From positions 1-5,326 of the forward strand of contig JAKAUG010000234.1 in assembly GCA_021827805.1 (NCBI GenBank): a stretch of 5,326 bases of DNA, read 5' to 3'. Made by a program: the position numbers and the translations under genes. The notes beneath the pieces were generated by a model. That model was given only the letters and a program-made list of their open reading frames with translations. It did not search any database and was not told the DNA's origin. This document shows positions 1 through 4,782 of the stretch, one piece after another; the first letter of the stretch is position 1, and each line of letters starts with the position of its first letter. Source of the DNA: Bacillota bacterium (lineage in GTDB: Bacteria; Bacillota; Sulfobacillia; RBS10-35; JAJYVN01).

Positions 1-66
1 TCGGTCTGAGAGCGCCAGCAGCTCGTCATCCGTCACGCGGTGCAGGATGTCGATGTGGACTGCCAC
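1..66 (-). CDS. 5' end of an unidentified gene, possibly Uma2-like (partial)
   Basis: This is an open minus-strand frame that continues off the left edge, so only the first 22 residues are visible; they read MAVHIDILHRVTDDELLALS and then Asp-Arg. The GTG at 66-64 is preferred because AAGGGGG at 81-75 lies 8 nt upstream. A second in-frame GTG at 75 would overlap that ribosome site. The pattern 'hydrophobic start, then VTDDELLALSDR' recalls the N-terminus of Uma2/DUF820 family proteins, a PD-(D/E)XK nuclease-like fold, but no catalytic residue is in view. The family call is therefore a guess, while the existence of a gene start is better supported. It has the same orientation as hisS and the small membrane protein to its right, about 310 nt after the latter's stop, so it probably has its own promoter. 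Confidence 0.45.
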   Translation of the reverse strand, partial: MAVHIDILHRVTDDELLALSDR

Positions 67-74
67 GACGGGCA

Positions 75-81
75 CCCCCTT
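75..81 (-). promoter_or_regulatory. ribosome binding site of the left-edge gene
   Basis: AAGGGGG on the minus strand, 8 nt before the GTG at 66. This purine run decides between the two in-frame GTG codons at 75 and 66. Confidence 0.4.
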
Positions 82-231
82 GCGTCGTGATTGTGTGCCC
101 CGTTCCCTTCTGGGAGCAAGTGCGGAACTCGTTGACTGATGGCGCTTGTCGCCACTGAAACAGCCCTCGCGCTCGGAGGAACCCTTCGCTGGGGGCATCC
201 CCACGGGCGGATGGCTGGGGGGGGTCGGACA

Positions 232-338
232 ATGAACGATCGGCAACCCCCCTGCGGAGCCTGGGCCTGTTCCTCTATGTGTTGGTGTGTTACGGCGCCT
301 TCGCGTGGTTGGGTGCGGGCCACGGCTTCGCGCAGTAA
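232..338 (+). pseudogene. short hydrophobic reading frame, needs a frame change at a C6 run
   Basis: An ATG at 232 follows a G8 run (217-224) with 7 nt spacing, a good ribosome-site arrangement, and encodes MNDRQPP up to the CCCCCC run at 247-252. Staying in that frame gives cysteine/tryptophan/arginine-rich sequence with no sense of a protein. Moving to the -1 frame at the C run gives LRS, then LGLFLYVLVCYGAFAWLG, then AGHGFAQ and a TAA at 336-338. The result would be a 35-residue single-span membrane peptide. The hydrophobic frame has no ATG, GTG or TTG start of its own before 279, and it is open only from 159. Possible explanations are a one-base deletion (real or from sequencing) in the homopolymer, programmed slippage, or chance. 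It resembles no family I can name. Confidence 0.3.
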
Positions 339-357
339 AGCACGGGGGTGGAGCCCT

Positions 358-371
358 GCGCGGGAGCGCGC
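358..371. terminator. GC hairpin between two convergent small frames
   Basis: GCGCG (358-362), loop GGAG, CGCGC (367-371). It lies in the 40 nt between the TAA of the plus-strand hydrophobic frame (338) and the TGA of the minus-strand small membrane protein (379). Its position suggests a shared terminator stem, but there is no T run on either side, so a classic intrinsic terminator is not shown. Confidence 0.3.
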
Positions 372-378
372 GGAGTCG

Positions 379-630
379 TCACAGGTGCGGGATGAACACC
401 TTGGCAATGACGGCCACCAGGATCAGGCCCAAGAGCCACACCATCTTGGCGGTCTGGCCGCCGATCTTGGCGGACAGTTCGCGCCGCGACTCGTCAATTT
501 TCACGTCCGTCGCAGCGAACCGCGCGTCCATCTTGTCTTTCCGCCGCTCCAAGCGCTGCGCCAGGTGGTCCACCCGCTGCAGGATGAGCAGGCTGACACT
601 GACCCGCTCCAGAGATGGCCGCCGCGGCAT
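379..630 (-). CDS. small protein with coiled-coil-like region and C-terminal membrane helix
   Basis: The 83-residue frame has a charged, heptad-like stretch (about residues 15-58, rich in R, E, K, D and regularly spaced L/I/V, including DARFAATDVKIDESRRELSA). One hydrophobic segment follows (about 64-80, VWLLGLILVAVIAKVF), ending PHL. This gives a tail-anchored layout with the coiled coil in the cytoplasm. The start is uncertain. The ATG at 630 has no good ribosome site, whereas Met34 (codon 531-529) has GGAAAG about 8 nt upstream and would give a 50-residue protein. It begins 43 nt after the hisS stop on the same strand and may be the last gene of that operon. Such short 'xDARFxxTDxKIDExRRELxxKI + TM' proteins are common, mostly uncharacterised and often near phage or membrane genes. 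I cannot assign a role. Confidence 0.6.
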   Translation of the reverse strand: MPRRPSLERVSVSLLILQRVDHLAQRLERRKDKMDARFAATDVKIDESRRELSAKIGGQTAKMVWLLGLILVAVIAKVFIPHL

Positions 631-673
631 CTGGGCCCAGGGGCTTCCATCGTTGACCTGGCGTCAGCCCTTG

Positions 674-1939
674 TCAGACACCGGAGCTGACCCGCTCCTT
701 CACCCACTCTGCCACCGCGTCCGCCGCCACGTCCTCCTGCACCCCGGTGCGCATGTCCCGTATGGCGACGACGCGACGTTCCGCCTCCTCCTCGCCGAGC
801 ACCATCACAAACCGGGCGCGAATTCGGTCCGCGTGTTTCATCTGCGCGCGAACGCCCCGGCCCAACAGGTCGAACTCGGCTGACACGCCAGCGGCGCGGA
901 GCCGCGAGGTCAAGCGCAAGGTGTCCGCCAGCAGCCCCTCCCCGGCGCAGACGACGAACACGCACGGCCCCTCACCGGGCTCCGCGCGTCCGCCAGCGCG
1001 AGCCAAGGCGTCAAGCAGCCGTTCGATGCCGATTGCGAATCCGACGGCGGGCACCGAGGGCCCGCCCAGGGTCTCCACCAGCCCATCGTACCGACCGCCG
1101 CCGCACAGCGCGCCCGCGTCCCCGCTGACCACCTCGAACACGGTGCGCGTGTAGTAGTCGAGCCCGCGGACGATGCCCGGGTCCGCGGTGAACGGCACAT
1201 CGGCGGTCGATAGCAACTCCCGCAGCGTGGCGAAGTGGGCGGCGCACCCCTCGCACAGGTATTCGGACACGGTCGGCGCCCCCGCCGCGAGCCTGGCGCA
1301 GGACGGGACCTTGCAGTCCAGCAGCCGCAGCGGATTGCGTTCGTAGCGTACCCGGCAGTCGGCGCACAGGTTGTCGATGTGCGGGCGGTAGTATGCCAGC
1401 AGCCGTTCCCGGTATCTCGGACGACACGTGGGGCACCCGACACTGTTCAGCCGAACCTCTGCCTGGGTCAGTCCCGCTTCGGCAAAGAGCGCGTGGGCGA
1501 GGGTGATCACCTCTGCGTCCGCCGCGGGGGACGCGGCCCCGAACACCTCGACGCCCGTCTGGTGGAACTGCCGATAGCGACCGACGGCAGGTCGGTCGTA
1601 GCGGAACATCGGCGCCGAGGCATAGAACAGCTTGATCGGTTGAGGGGCTGCTTGCAGCCCGCCCTCAAGGTAGGCGCGCACCACCCCAGCCGTCCCCTCG
1701 GGCCGCAGGGTGAGCGACCGCCCCGCCCTGTCGGGGAAGGTGTACATCTCCTTGGCCACGATGTCCGTGTCTTCACCGACGCCACGCAGGAACAGGTCGG
1801 TGTGCTCGAAGACCGGCGTGCGGATCTCGTGGAAACCGAACCGGTGGCACACGGACCGTGCCAGCATGTCCAACCGCTGCCACGCGCCGGCCGCATCGGG
1901 CAGCAGGTCGTCGACGCCCCGGGGCCGTGCAACCTTCAC
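674..1939 (-). CDS. hisS: histidyl-tRNA synthetase
   Basis: Class II aminoacyl-tRNA synthetase that charges tRNA-His with histidine in the cytoplasm. The 421 residues match the usual bacterial length. The N-terminus MKVARPRGVDDLLP is typical and fixes the GTG start at 1939; a GAGGGG site lies about 9 nt upstream. Visible signatures are the motif 1 region (about 35-50), TLRPEGT at 77-83, motif 2 FRYDRPAVGRYRQFHQTGVE (112-131), the histidine-specific RGLDYYT (258-264) and GGGRYDGL (280-287), and motif 3 FAIGIERLL (301-309). An HGTP-type anticodon-binding domain follows from about 326 to the end. Between motif 2 and the histidine motif is an insertion with four cysteine pairs (C169/C172, C192/C195, C209/C214, C229/C232), a probable zinc-binding element. 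The start overlaps the stop of the upstream small gene by 4 nt (GTGA), implying translational coupling. aspS, a frequent neighbour, does not follow in the 670 nt visible downstream. Confidence 0.98.
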   Translation of the reverse strand: MKVARPRGVDDLLPDAAGAWQRLDMLARSVCHRFGFHEIRTPVFEHTDLFLRGVGEDTDIVAKEMYTFPDRAGRSLTLRPEGTAGVVRAYLEGGLQAAPQPIKLFYASAPMFRYDRPAVGRYRQFHQTGVEVFGAASPAADAEVITLAHALFAEAGLTQAEVRLNSVGCPTCRPRYRERLLAYYRPHIDNLCADCRVRYERNPLRLLDCKVPSCARLAAGAPTVSEYLCEGCAAHFATLRELLSTADVPFTADPGIVRGLDYYTRTVFEVVSGDAGALCGGGRYDGLVETLGGPSVPAVGFAIGIERLLDALARAGGRAEPGEGPCVFVVCAGEGLLADTLRLTSRLRAAGVSAEFDLLGRGVRAQMKHADRIRARFVMVLGEEEAERRVVAIRDMRTGVQEDVAADAVAEWVKERVSSGV

Positions 1940-2262
1940 TCTTTCAGTCCCCTCTTCATCGCGGCCGCGGAGTCGCTGCCGATCACCTCGTCCACGCGCC
2001 GTTCGTACTCCCGCATCTCCACGCTGTTCGGGTGGAGTGGCTTGGTCGGCAGACCCAGCAGCCGTTCGGCCATATCCAGGAAGTTGTCCTCCCAGAAGAG
2101 GTTGCGTCCATTCTCCGCGACCCAGCGCCCCGGCAGTGTGGCCAGGTCGTCCGGGGTGAGCGCGCCCAGAAGTCGTTCGATCTTGTGTTCGTCGCTGCCA
2201 CCGATGCGGTCGGCTTCGAGAATCTTCACGGCCAAAGCGCGCATGCTGTTCATCTCGTTCAC
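1936..2262 (-). CDS. small protein of unknown function upstream of hisS
   Basis: 108 residues, soluble, mostly helical in character, with no signal peptide or membrane segment. It begins GTG at 2262, overlapping the preceding stop by 4 nt (GTGA), and ends 4 nt inside the hisS start. Alternative starts are Met4 (2253) and Met7 (2244); the AGGA near 2263-2268 fits Met4 about as well as the GTG. Features are an N-terminal helix (MRALAVKILEADRIGG), then DEHKIERLLGALTPDDLATL, then a tryptophan/asparagine-containing centre (RWVAENGRNLFWEDNF) and a basic C-terminus. I recognise no family. The ALTPDD motif is echoed by LLTPDD in the next gene upstream. Its place between a possible toxin-like protein and hisS allows an immunity or accessory role, which is inference only. 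Coding is well supported by the paired overlaps and high G/C at third positions. Confidence 0.8.
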   Translation of the reverse strand: MNEMNSMRALAVKILEADRIGGSDEHKIERLLGALTPDDLATLPGRWVAENGRNLFWEDNFLDMAERLLGLPTKPLHPNSVEMREYERRVDEVIGSDSAAAMKRGLKE

Positions 2263-2555
2263 CGTCCTGTCAACTGAAACCGGTCGGCGCGGGTGCGCAG
2301 GCCGTCCGCGTACTTCGCCGTGAGGGTTCTGGCCGCCGAAGCCGCGTCGGGGAACCCCAGTTCGCGGCAGAGGAACGCCGCGAACTCAGGGGACCGGCCC
2401 CGCAGGTACTCGAAGGTCCGGTAGGCATCCGATGCTCGATCATCAGGGGTCAGAAGGTCCCAAAGGAAGTCGTCCTGCCGCAACCGTGGCTGCTCCTCAG
2501 CCGCGTAGTAGGCCGCCAGGACCTTCTCGTAGACCGTCCGCTCCGCATCATCCAC
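2259..2555 (-). CDS. small protein of unknown function, second gene of the operon
   Basis: 98 residues with a GTG start at 2555 preceded by GAGGTGA about 9 nt upstream, a clear ribosome site that lies inside the end of the upstream gene. It overlaps that gene by 8 nt and the next gene by 4 nt. The protein is helical and soluble: an N-terminal MDDAERTVYEKVLAAYYAAE, then RLRQDDFLWDLLTPDDRAS, then TFEYLRGRSPEFAAFLCREL with one cysteine, and a basic tail. I do not recognise a family. The acidic-aromatic helices and size would suit a small partner or immunity protein of the upstream product, but no motif proves that. Confidence 0.8.
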   Translation of the reverse strand: MDDAERTVYEKVLAAYYAAEEQPRLRQDDFLWDLLTPDDRASDAYRTFEYLRGRSPEFAAFLCRELGFPDAASAARTLTAKYADGLRTRADRFQLTGR

Positions 2556-3228
2556 CGCCGTTCACCTCGATCTTCGCGCCGCCATTGATCTCGCTCAGGT
2601 GGCGGATGTATTCGTCGAAGGGGACGGCTGTTCCGGAGTACCGCGGGTCGTACACCCGCCCGCCGCACACGTAAACCGTGTGGTACTCGGACTCGCGGGT
2701 GCTGCCGCATTCCACGGTCCGCATGGACCGTGACACCCCGATCCTGAAGGTGACACCCCGCCCGCCGGGGTACCTGCGCTCCAGGTCCTCGGTGATCTCC
2801 GCGCCGTCCACACCGGGCGGCGGTGGGTTGTCGTACAGCCAAGCCAGGTATTCGTCGATGCCCACCACCCGCGCACCACCCCCCACCTCCCGCAAGCCGT
2901 CATCGGCATCAGGAGTCAGGGGATGTGCTGGGGACGGCTGCGAGGGCGCACGGTGCCGCGGGGCGCGCTTCGGGACGCCAGCCAGCACCGCCATCCACCA
3001 TTCCGGGGACGCGACCCACGCATGTCCGATGCGGCGGATGCCGGGATCCCCCGCAGCCGCGCGCCGTTCGGCCGCCGCGACCGCGGTGCGCGCGCTGCGG
3101 TCCAGGCGTGAGGCTGCGTCGGTGGCCGTCCAGAGGGTGTCTTCCACGAAAGCCAGTATGCCGTAAACGGCGGAGTGGAGCAAACAGACCCGCCGCTTCC
3201 ACCTTGGGGCGCCATCGCCGATCATCAC
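2548..3228 (-). CDS. two-part protein of unknown function with papain-fold-like C-terminal motif
   Basis: First gene of the hisS operon, about 226 residues from the GTG at 3228 (GAGG 8 nt upstream). Other starts are ATG 3225 and ATG 3246; the frame stays open to a GTG at 3513, but that extension is proline/arginine-rich and looks non-coding. The N-terminal half (about 10-85) contains CLLHSAVYGILAFVEDTLW, an Ala/Arg helix and a tryptophan-rich HAWVASPEWWMAVLAGV. A proline-rich linker (about 86-110, SQPSPAHPLTP) follows. The C-terminal module starts near VVGIDEYLAWLYDNPPPP and ends with EYHTVYVCGGRVYDPRYSG, then VPFDEYIRHLSEINGG. His183 and Asp194 in 'YHTVYV..GRVYDP' resemble the His...Asp pair of papain-fold peptidase or deamidase toxins, but I see no convincing nucleophilic Cys ahead of it. 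The function is therefore open. Two small genes overlap its 3' side. Confidence 0.7.
   Translation of the reverse strand: MMIGDGAPRWKRRVCLLHSAVYGILAFVEDTLWTATDAASRLDRSARTAVAAAERRAAAGDPGIRRIGHAWVASPEWWMAVLAGVPKRAPRHRAPSQPSPAHPLTPDADDGLREVGGGARVVGIDEYLAWLYDNPPPPGVDGAEITEDLERRYPGGRGVTFRIGVSRSMRTVECGSTRESEYHTVYVCGGRVYDPRYSGTAVPFDEYIRHLSEINGGAKIEVNGGG
2713..2732. repeat. perfect 8-bp inverted repeat inside a gene
   Basis: CACGGTCC (2713-2720), spacer GCAT, GGACCGTG (2725-2732). It lies within the C-terminal coding part of the two-part gene and covers the codons for SMRTV. It could fold into a hairpin in the mRNA or be a binding palindrome, but chance in GC-rich coding DNA is possible. Confidence 0.4.
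2730..2760. repeat. 11-bp direct repeat, 20-nt period
   Basis: GTGACACCCCG occurs at 2730-2740 and again at 2750-2760, the first copy overlapping the 8-bp inverted repeat. The 20-nt spacing is not a multiple of three, so the copies are read in different frames (GVT and GVS on the minus strand). The repeat is therefore not a protein repeat. Confidence 0.4.
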
Positions 3229-3655
3229 ACCGTGGGCCTCGCGCATGGCGCCGCGCGCCCCCTCCGCTCTGCCGTGTGGGGCAGCGCGATGCGGTTCGCC
3301 GCTCCCGAAACGGCACGGCTTCGGTGGCCCTGGTCGAGGATTCTTCGCTGGACGGGCGCGCGGCGGCGGGGAAGGATGAAACATGCGCGGCGGGCGGTCG
3401 CCAGTGAGGTCGAGGATGCCGATGGTGGATGGTGGCTTGGTGGGGCGCGGCACGAGCTCGCGCGGGCCTGTCGGCATTGGGTGGGCGGCCGATGGTTCCG
3501 GCACGCGGCACACCTCAGCCGGGCTGCCCGCACGGCTTGCGCCAGGATCTTGCGGATGAGCGGCTCGCTGTCAGCGGCGGAGCGGGGGTGGGTCATGGTT
3601 GCGTAGACTTTTCGGAGCGGATGAGCATCGTGTGTTTCCACCTCCAGACGAGGCA

Positions 3656-3686
3656 GTGGCCGTGCCGCGGGCCACGTGACCGGCAC
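3656..3686. repeat. two overlapping, mutually exclusive inverted repeats
   Basis: GTGGCC (3656-3661) can pair with GGCCAC (3670-3675) across an 8-nt loop. GTGCCG (3662-3667), inside that loop, can instead pair with CGGCAC (3681-3686). They sit about 80-110 nt upstream of the arsR start, in the divergent intergenic region. An operator or alternative leader structure is possible, and the stems are short. Confidence 0.3.
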
Positions 3687-3723
3687 CCGCCCTGAGGACA
3701 CGGAGGGATCCACGCTTCGGGTG

Positions 3724-3729
3724 CATAAA
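3724..3729 (+). promoter_or_regulatory. possible -10 element of arsR
   Basis: CATAAA, four of six matches to TATAAT, lies in the only AT-rich patch (GTGCATAAACAACC) upstream of the regulator, about 38 nt before its TTG start. No convincing -35 box is seen at the usual distance. An ArsR operator would be expected near here, but no clear dyad overlaps it. Confidence 0.2.
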
Positions 3730-3752
3730 CAACCGGTGAGACCGCGCGTTGA

Positions 3753-3758
3753 GGGAGG
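3753..3758 (+). promoter_or_regulatory. ribosome binding site deciding the TTG start of arsR
   Basis: GGGAGG lies 9 nt upstream of the TTG at 3768, with no ATG or GTG in frame at a better distance. This supports initiation at TTG. Confidence 0.6.
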
Positions 3759-3767
3759 CCGCCCCCC

Positions 3768-4082
3768 TTGCAGGAGCCCCAGGCTGCGCTGACGGCTGCC
3801 GCGGAGGCCATGCGCGCCCTGGCGGACGAGACGCGCCTGCATCTGCTGCAGGTGCTCGTGCGACAACCCCTATGCGTCTGCGACCTGGCGTCCGAGGTCG
3901 GGGTGAGCCAACCCCTGGTCTCCCACCACCTGAAGACCCTCAAGGGGGCCGGCCTCGTGGCCTGCCGCCACGAGGGGGCGCGCGTCTACTACGCGGTGCG
4001 CACCGAGGCCTTCCGCGACCTCGGGCTGGAGAGCCTGTGGCGCCCTGGGGCCCTGCTGGGTCCGCCGGCAGAAGAGGCCTAA
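3768..4082 (+). CDS. arsR: ArsR-family metalloregulatory repressor
   Basis: A 104-residue winged-helix dimeric DNA-binding protein of the ArsR/SmtB family, whose members leave their operator on binding metal or metalloid ions. The TTG start is set by GGGAGG upstream. MRALADETRLHLLQVL (15-30) is the typical N-terminal helix. LCVCDLASEVGVSQPLVSHH (35-54) contains the CVC metal box (Cys36, Cys38) at the head of the recognition helix-turn-helix. HLKTLKGAGLV leads into the wing RHEGARVYYAV (67-77). Cys66 may be a third thiol. The CVCDL box is the arrangement used for As(III)/Sb(III) by classical ArsR, so arsenite is the likely inducer, though other soft metals are possible. It stands alone on its strand, with no arsB, arsC or acr3 in the window. 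The following gene is convergent and the next plus-strand gene is an isomerase 700 nt away. Confidence 0.9.
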   Translation: MQEPQAALTAAAEAMRALADETRLHLLQVLVRQPLCVCDLASEVGVSQPLVSHHLKTLKGAGLVACRHEGARVYYAVRTEAFRDLGLESLWRPGALLGPPAEEA

Positions 4083-4106
4083 CGGCCATCCCGCCATGGC
4101 ATAGGG

Positions 4107-4123
4107 GCCGCTCTCAGAGCGGC
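4107..4123. terminator. hairpin between convergent genes, overlapping a stop codon
   Basis: GCCGCTC (4107-4113), loop TCA, GAGCGGC (4117-4123). The loop is the complement of the TGA stop of the minus-strand membrane gene, and the stem lies 24 nt after the arsR stop. A role as bidirectional terminator fits the convergent layout, but neither side has a T tract. A GGGGCCCC palindrome follows at 4128-4135. Confidence 0.4.
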
Positions 4124-4578
4124 GCCTGGGGCCCCGGCCAACGCGGCGGCGCCACCCCGGGCCAGACCGCACGCAACCGCTCAAGGCGCGCGAGGTCCCC
4201 CCGGCCCAGGCGCGCACAGTGCAGCGGCCCGCTGTTCCCGATCAGGCGCCACTCCTGGACGTGCGGGAACAGGAGCAGGGCAAGGCCGACCGCCACCAGC
4301 AGCAGTCCCGCCCCGGCGCCTGGCAGGGAGGTTCGCGGGGTCCTCCCCCCCACGGCCAGCACCCCCATGCCAACCAGGATGAGGACGGTTCCCGCACCGA
4401 GGAGATCCGTGCGCGTGCGGGTGACGACCTCCAGATCCAGAACACGGTCGAGCCCGACCTCGGCCATCAGCCTGCGATGCCCCGCATCCCGATAGATGAG
4501 CAGGCGGCGCTCGGTGAGGCGTACCGTGCGGCCCGCGAGCCGTTCCTCCGCCAGGACCCGCTCCACCGCCTCGCCCAC
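4114..4578 (-). CDS. two-helix membrane protein with bacterial PH-like N-terminus
   Basis: 154 residues from the GTG at 4578, which has a G6 run (4593-4588) 9 nt upstream; GTG 4584 and TTG 4587 are alternatives. The frame stays open far upstream, but that part is antisense to the isomerase gene and is not coding. The N-terminal part, RTVRLTERRLLIYRDAG then LMAEVGLDRVLDLEVVTR (17-54), has the 'V.LT.RRL...I.L..I..V' pattern of bacterial PH-like (bPH/YdbT-type) domains. Two hydrophobic segments follow (about 59-77, LLGAGTVLILVGMGVLAVG, and 87-105, GAGAGLLLVAVGLALLLFP). The cytoplasmic tail EWRLIGNSG runs on to a basic, proline-rich end. These are seen as membrane-bound proteins of unknown role. 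It is convergent with arsR and divergent from the isomerase gene. Confidence 0.75.
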   Translation of the reverse strand: MGEAVERVLAEERLAGRTVRLTERRLLIYRDAGHRRLMAEVGLDRVLDLEVVTRTRTDLLGAGTVLILVGMGVLAVGGRTPRTSLPGAGAGLLLVAVGLALLLFPHVQEWRLIGNSGPLHCARLGRGDLARLERLRAVWPGVAPPRWPGPQAPL

Positions 4579-4728
4579 CGCCACCAACCCCCCGTAGCCG
4601 GTACGGAAGCTTATGGTGCAAGCTGGACCAAGGTTCTCGCCGCCGGTCCAGGTCCCGGCGCGGCGGGCACCGGTCCGGTCCCTTCCAGGACAGTGCGCCA
4701 TGCCGGTGGCGGGCGGAAGGTGACCAGT

Positions 4729-4750
4729 GGGAGCGGGCGGAATGGCTCCC
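4729..4750 (+). other. hairpin in the leader of the isomerase gene
   Basis: GGGAGC (4729-4734) and GCTCCC (4745-4750) are separated by GGGCGGAATG. The structure lies about 30 nt upstream of the isomerase start, in the 204-nt divergent intergenic stretch, which also carries several GGTCC/GGACC words. No T-box consensus and no known riboswitch could be identified. Confidence 0.25.
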
Positions 4751-4768
4751 CGTTGTCTCCATACGGAT

Positions 4769-4774
4769 GGGGGG
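4769..4774 (+). promoter_or_regulatory. G6 ribosome binding site of the isomerase gene
   Basis: GGGGGG lies 8 nt before the ATG at 4783 and supports that start over in-frame codons further upstream such as TTG 4753. Confidence 0.45.
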
Positions 4775-4782
4775 CGATCGGG

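Larger units (their letters stand above)
3229..3767. other. gene-poor region between the hisS operon and arsR
   Basis: About 540 nt without a gene I can support. It should hold the divergent promoters for the minus-strand operon and the plus-strand regulator. Two minus-strand frames look partly coding. One starts at ATG 3596 (MTHPRSAADSEPLIRKILAQ) with strongly G/C third positions for about 28 codons, then becomes Cys/Arg/Ser-rich. The other is the frame continuous with the two-part gene, with a protein-like patch at about 3390-3480 (STIGILDLTGDRPPR). No ribosome site supports either. A tandem GATGGTG pair lies at 3421-3434 and overlapping inverted repeats lie at 3656-3686. No tRNA or mobile element is visible. 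Confidence 0.5.

Noticed and set aside
139..883. Two plus-strand open frames over the left region
   Set aside because: They run through the minus-strand small membrane gene and the hisS end, and their composition is shadow-like. Only the short hydrophobic segment at 252-338 in another frame was kept.
1235..2323. Plus-strand open frame of 362 codons
   Set aside because: It lies opposite hisS and the gene before it, and its translation is an Arg/Pro/Gln-rich shadow caused by high GC.
3421..3434. Tandem GATGGTG repeat as a seed of a repeat array
   Set aside because: Only two copies of a 7-mer are present, with no further units. Chance is sufficient.
3225..3866. Minus-strand 213-codon frame opposite arsR
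   Set aside because: Its N-terminal part is antisense to arsR. Only its middle (from ATG 3596) shows any coding-like bias, which is noted separately.
3749..4495. Plus-strand 248-codon frame overlapping arsR
   Set aside because: It is out of frame with the clear ArsR protein and rich in Arg, Pro and Gly, as expected for an off-frame reading of GC-rich DNA.
4600..4782. T-box or riboswitch in the isomerase leader
   Set aside because: No AGGGTGG...ACCGCG-type consensus or other recognisable riboswitch core was found. The GGTCC words and the single hairpin are too weak.
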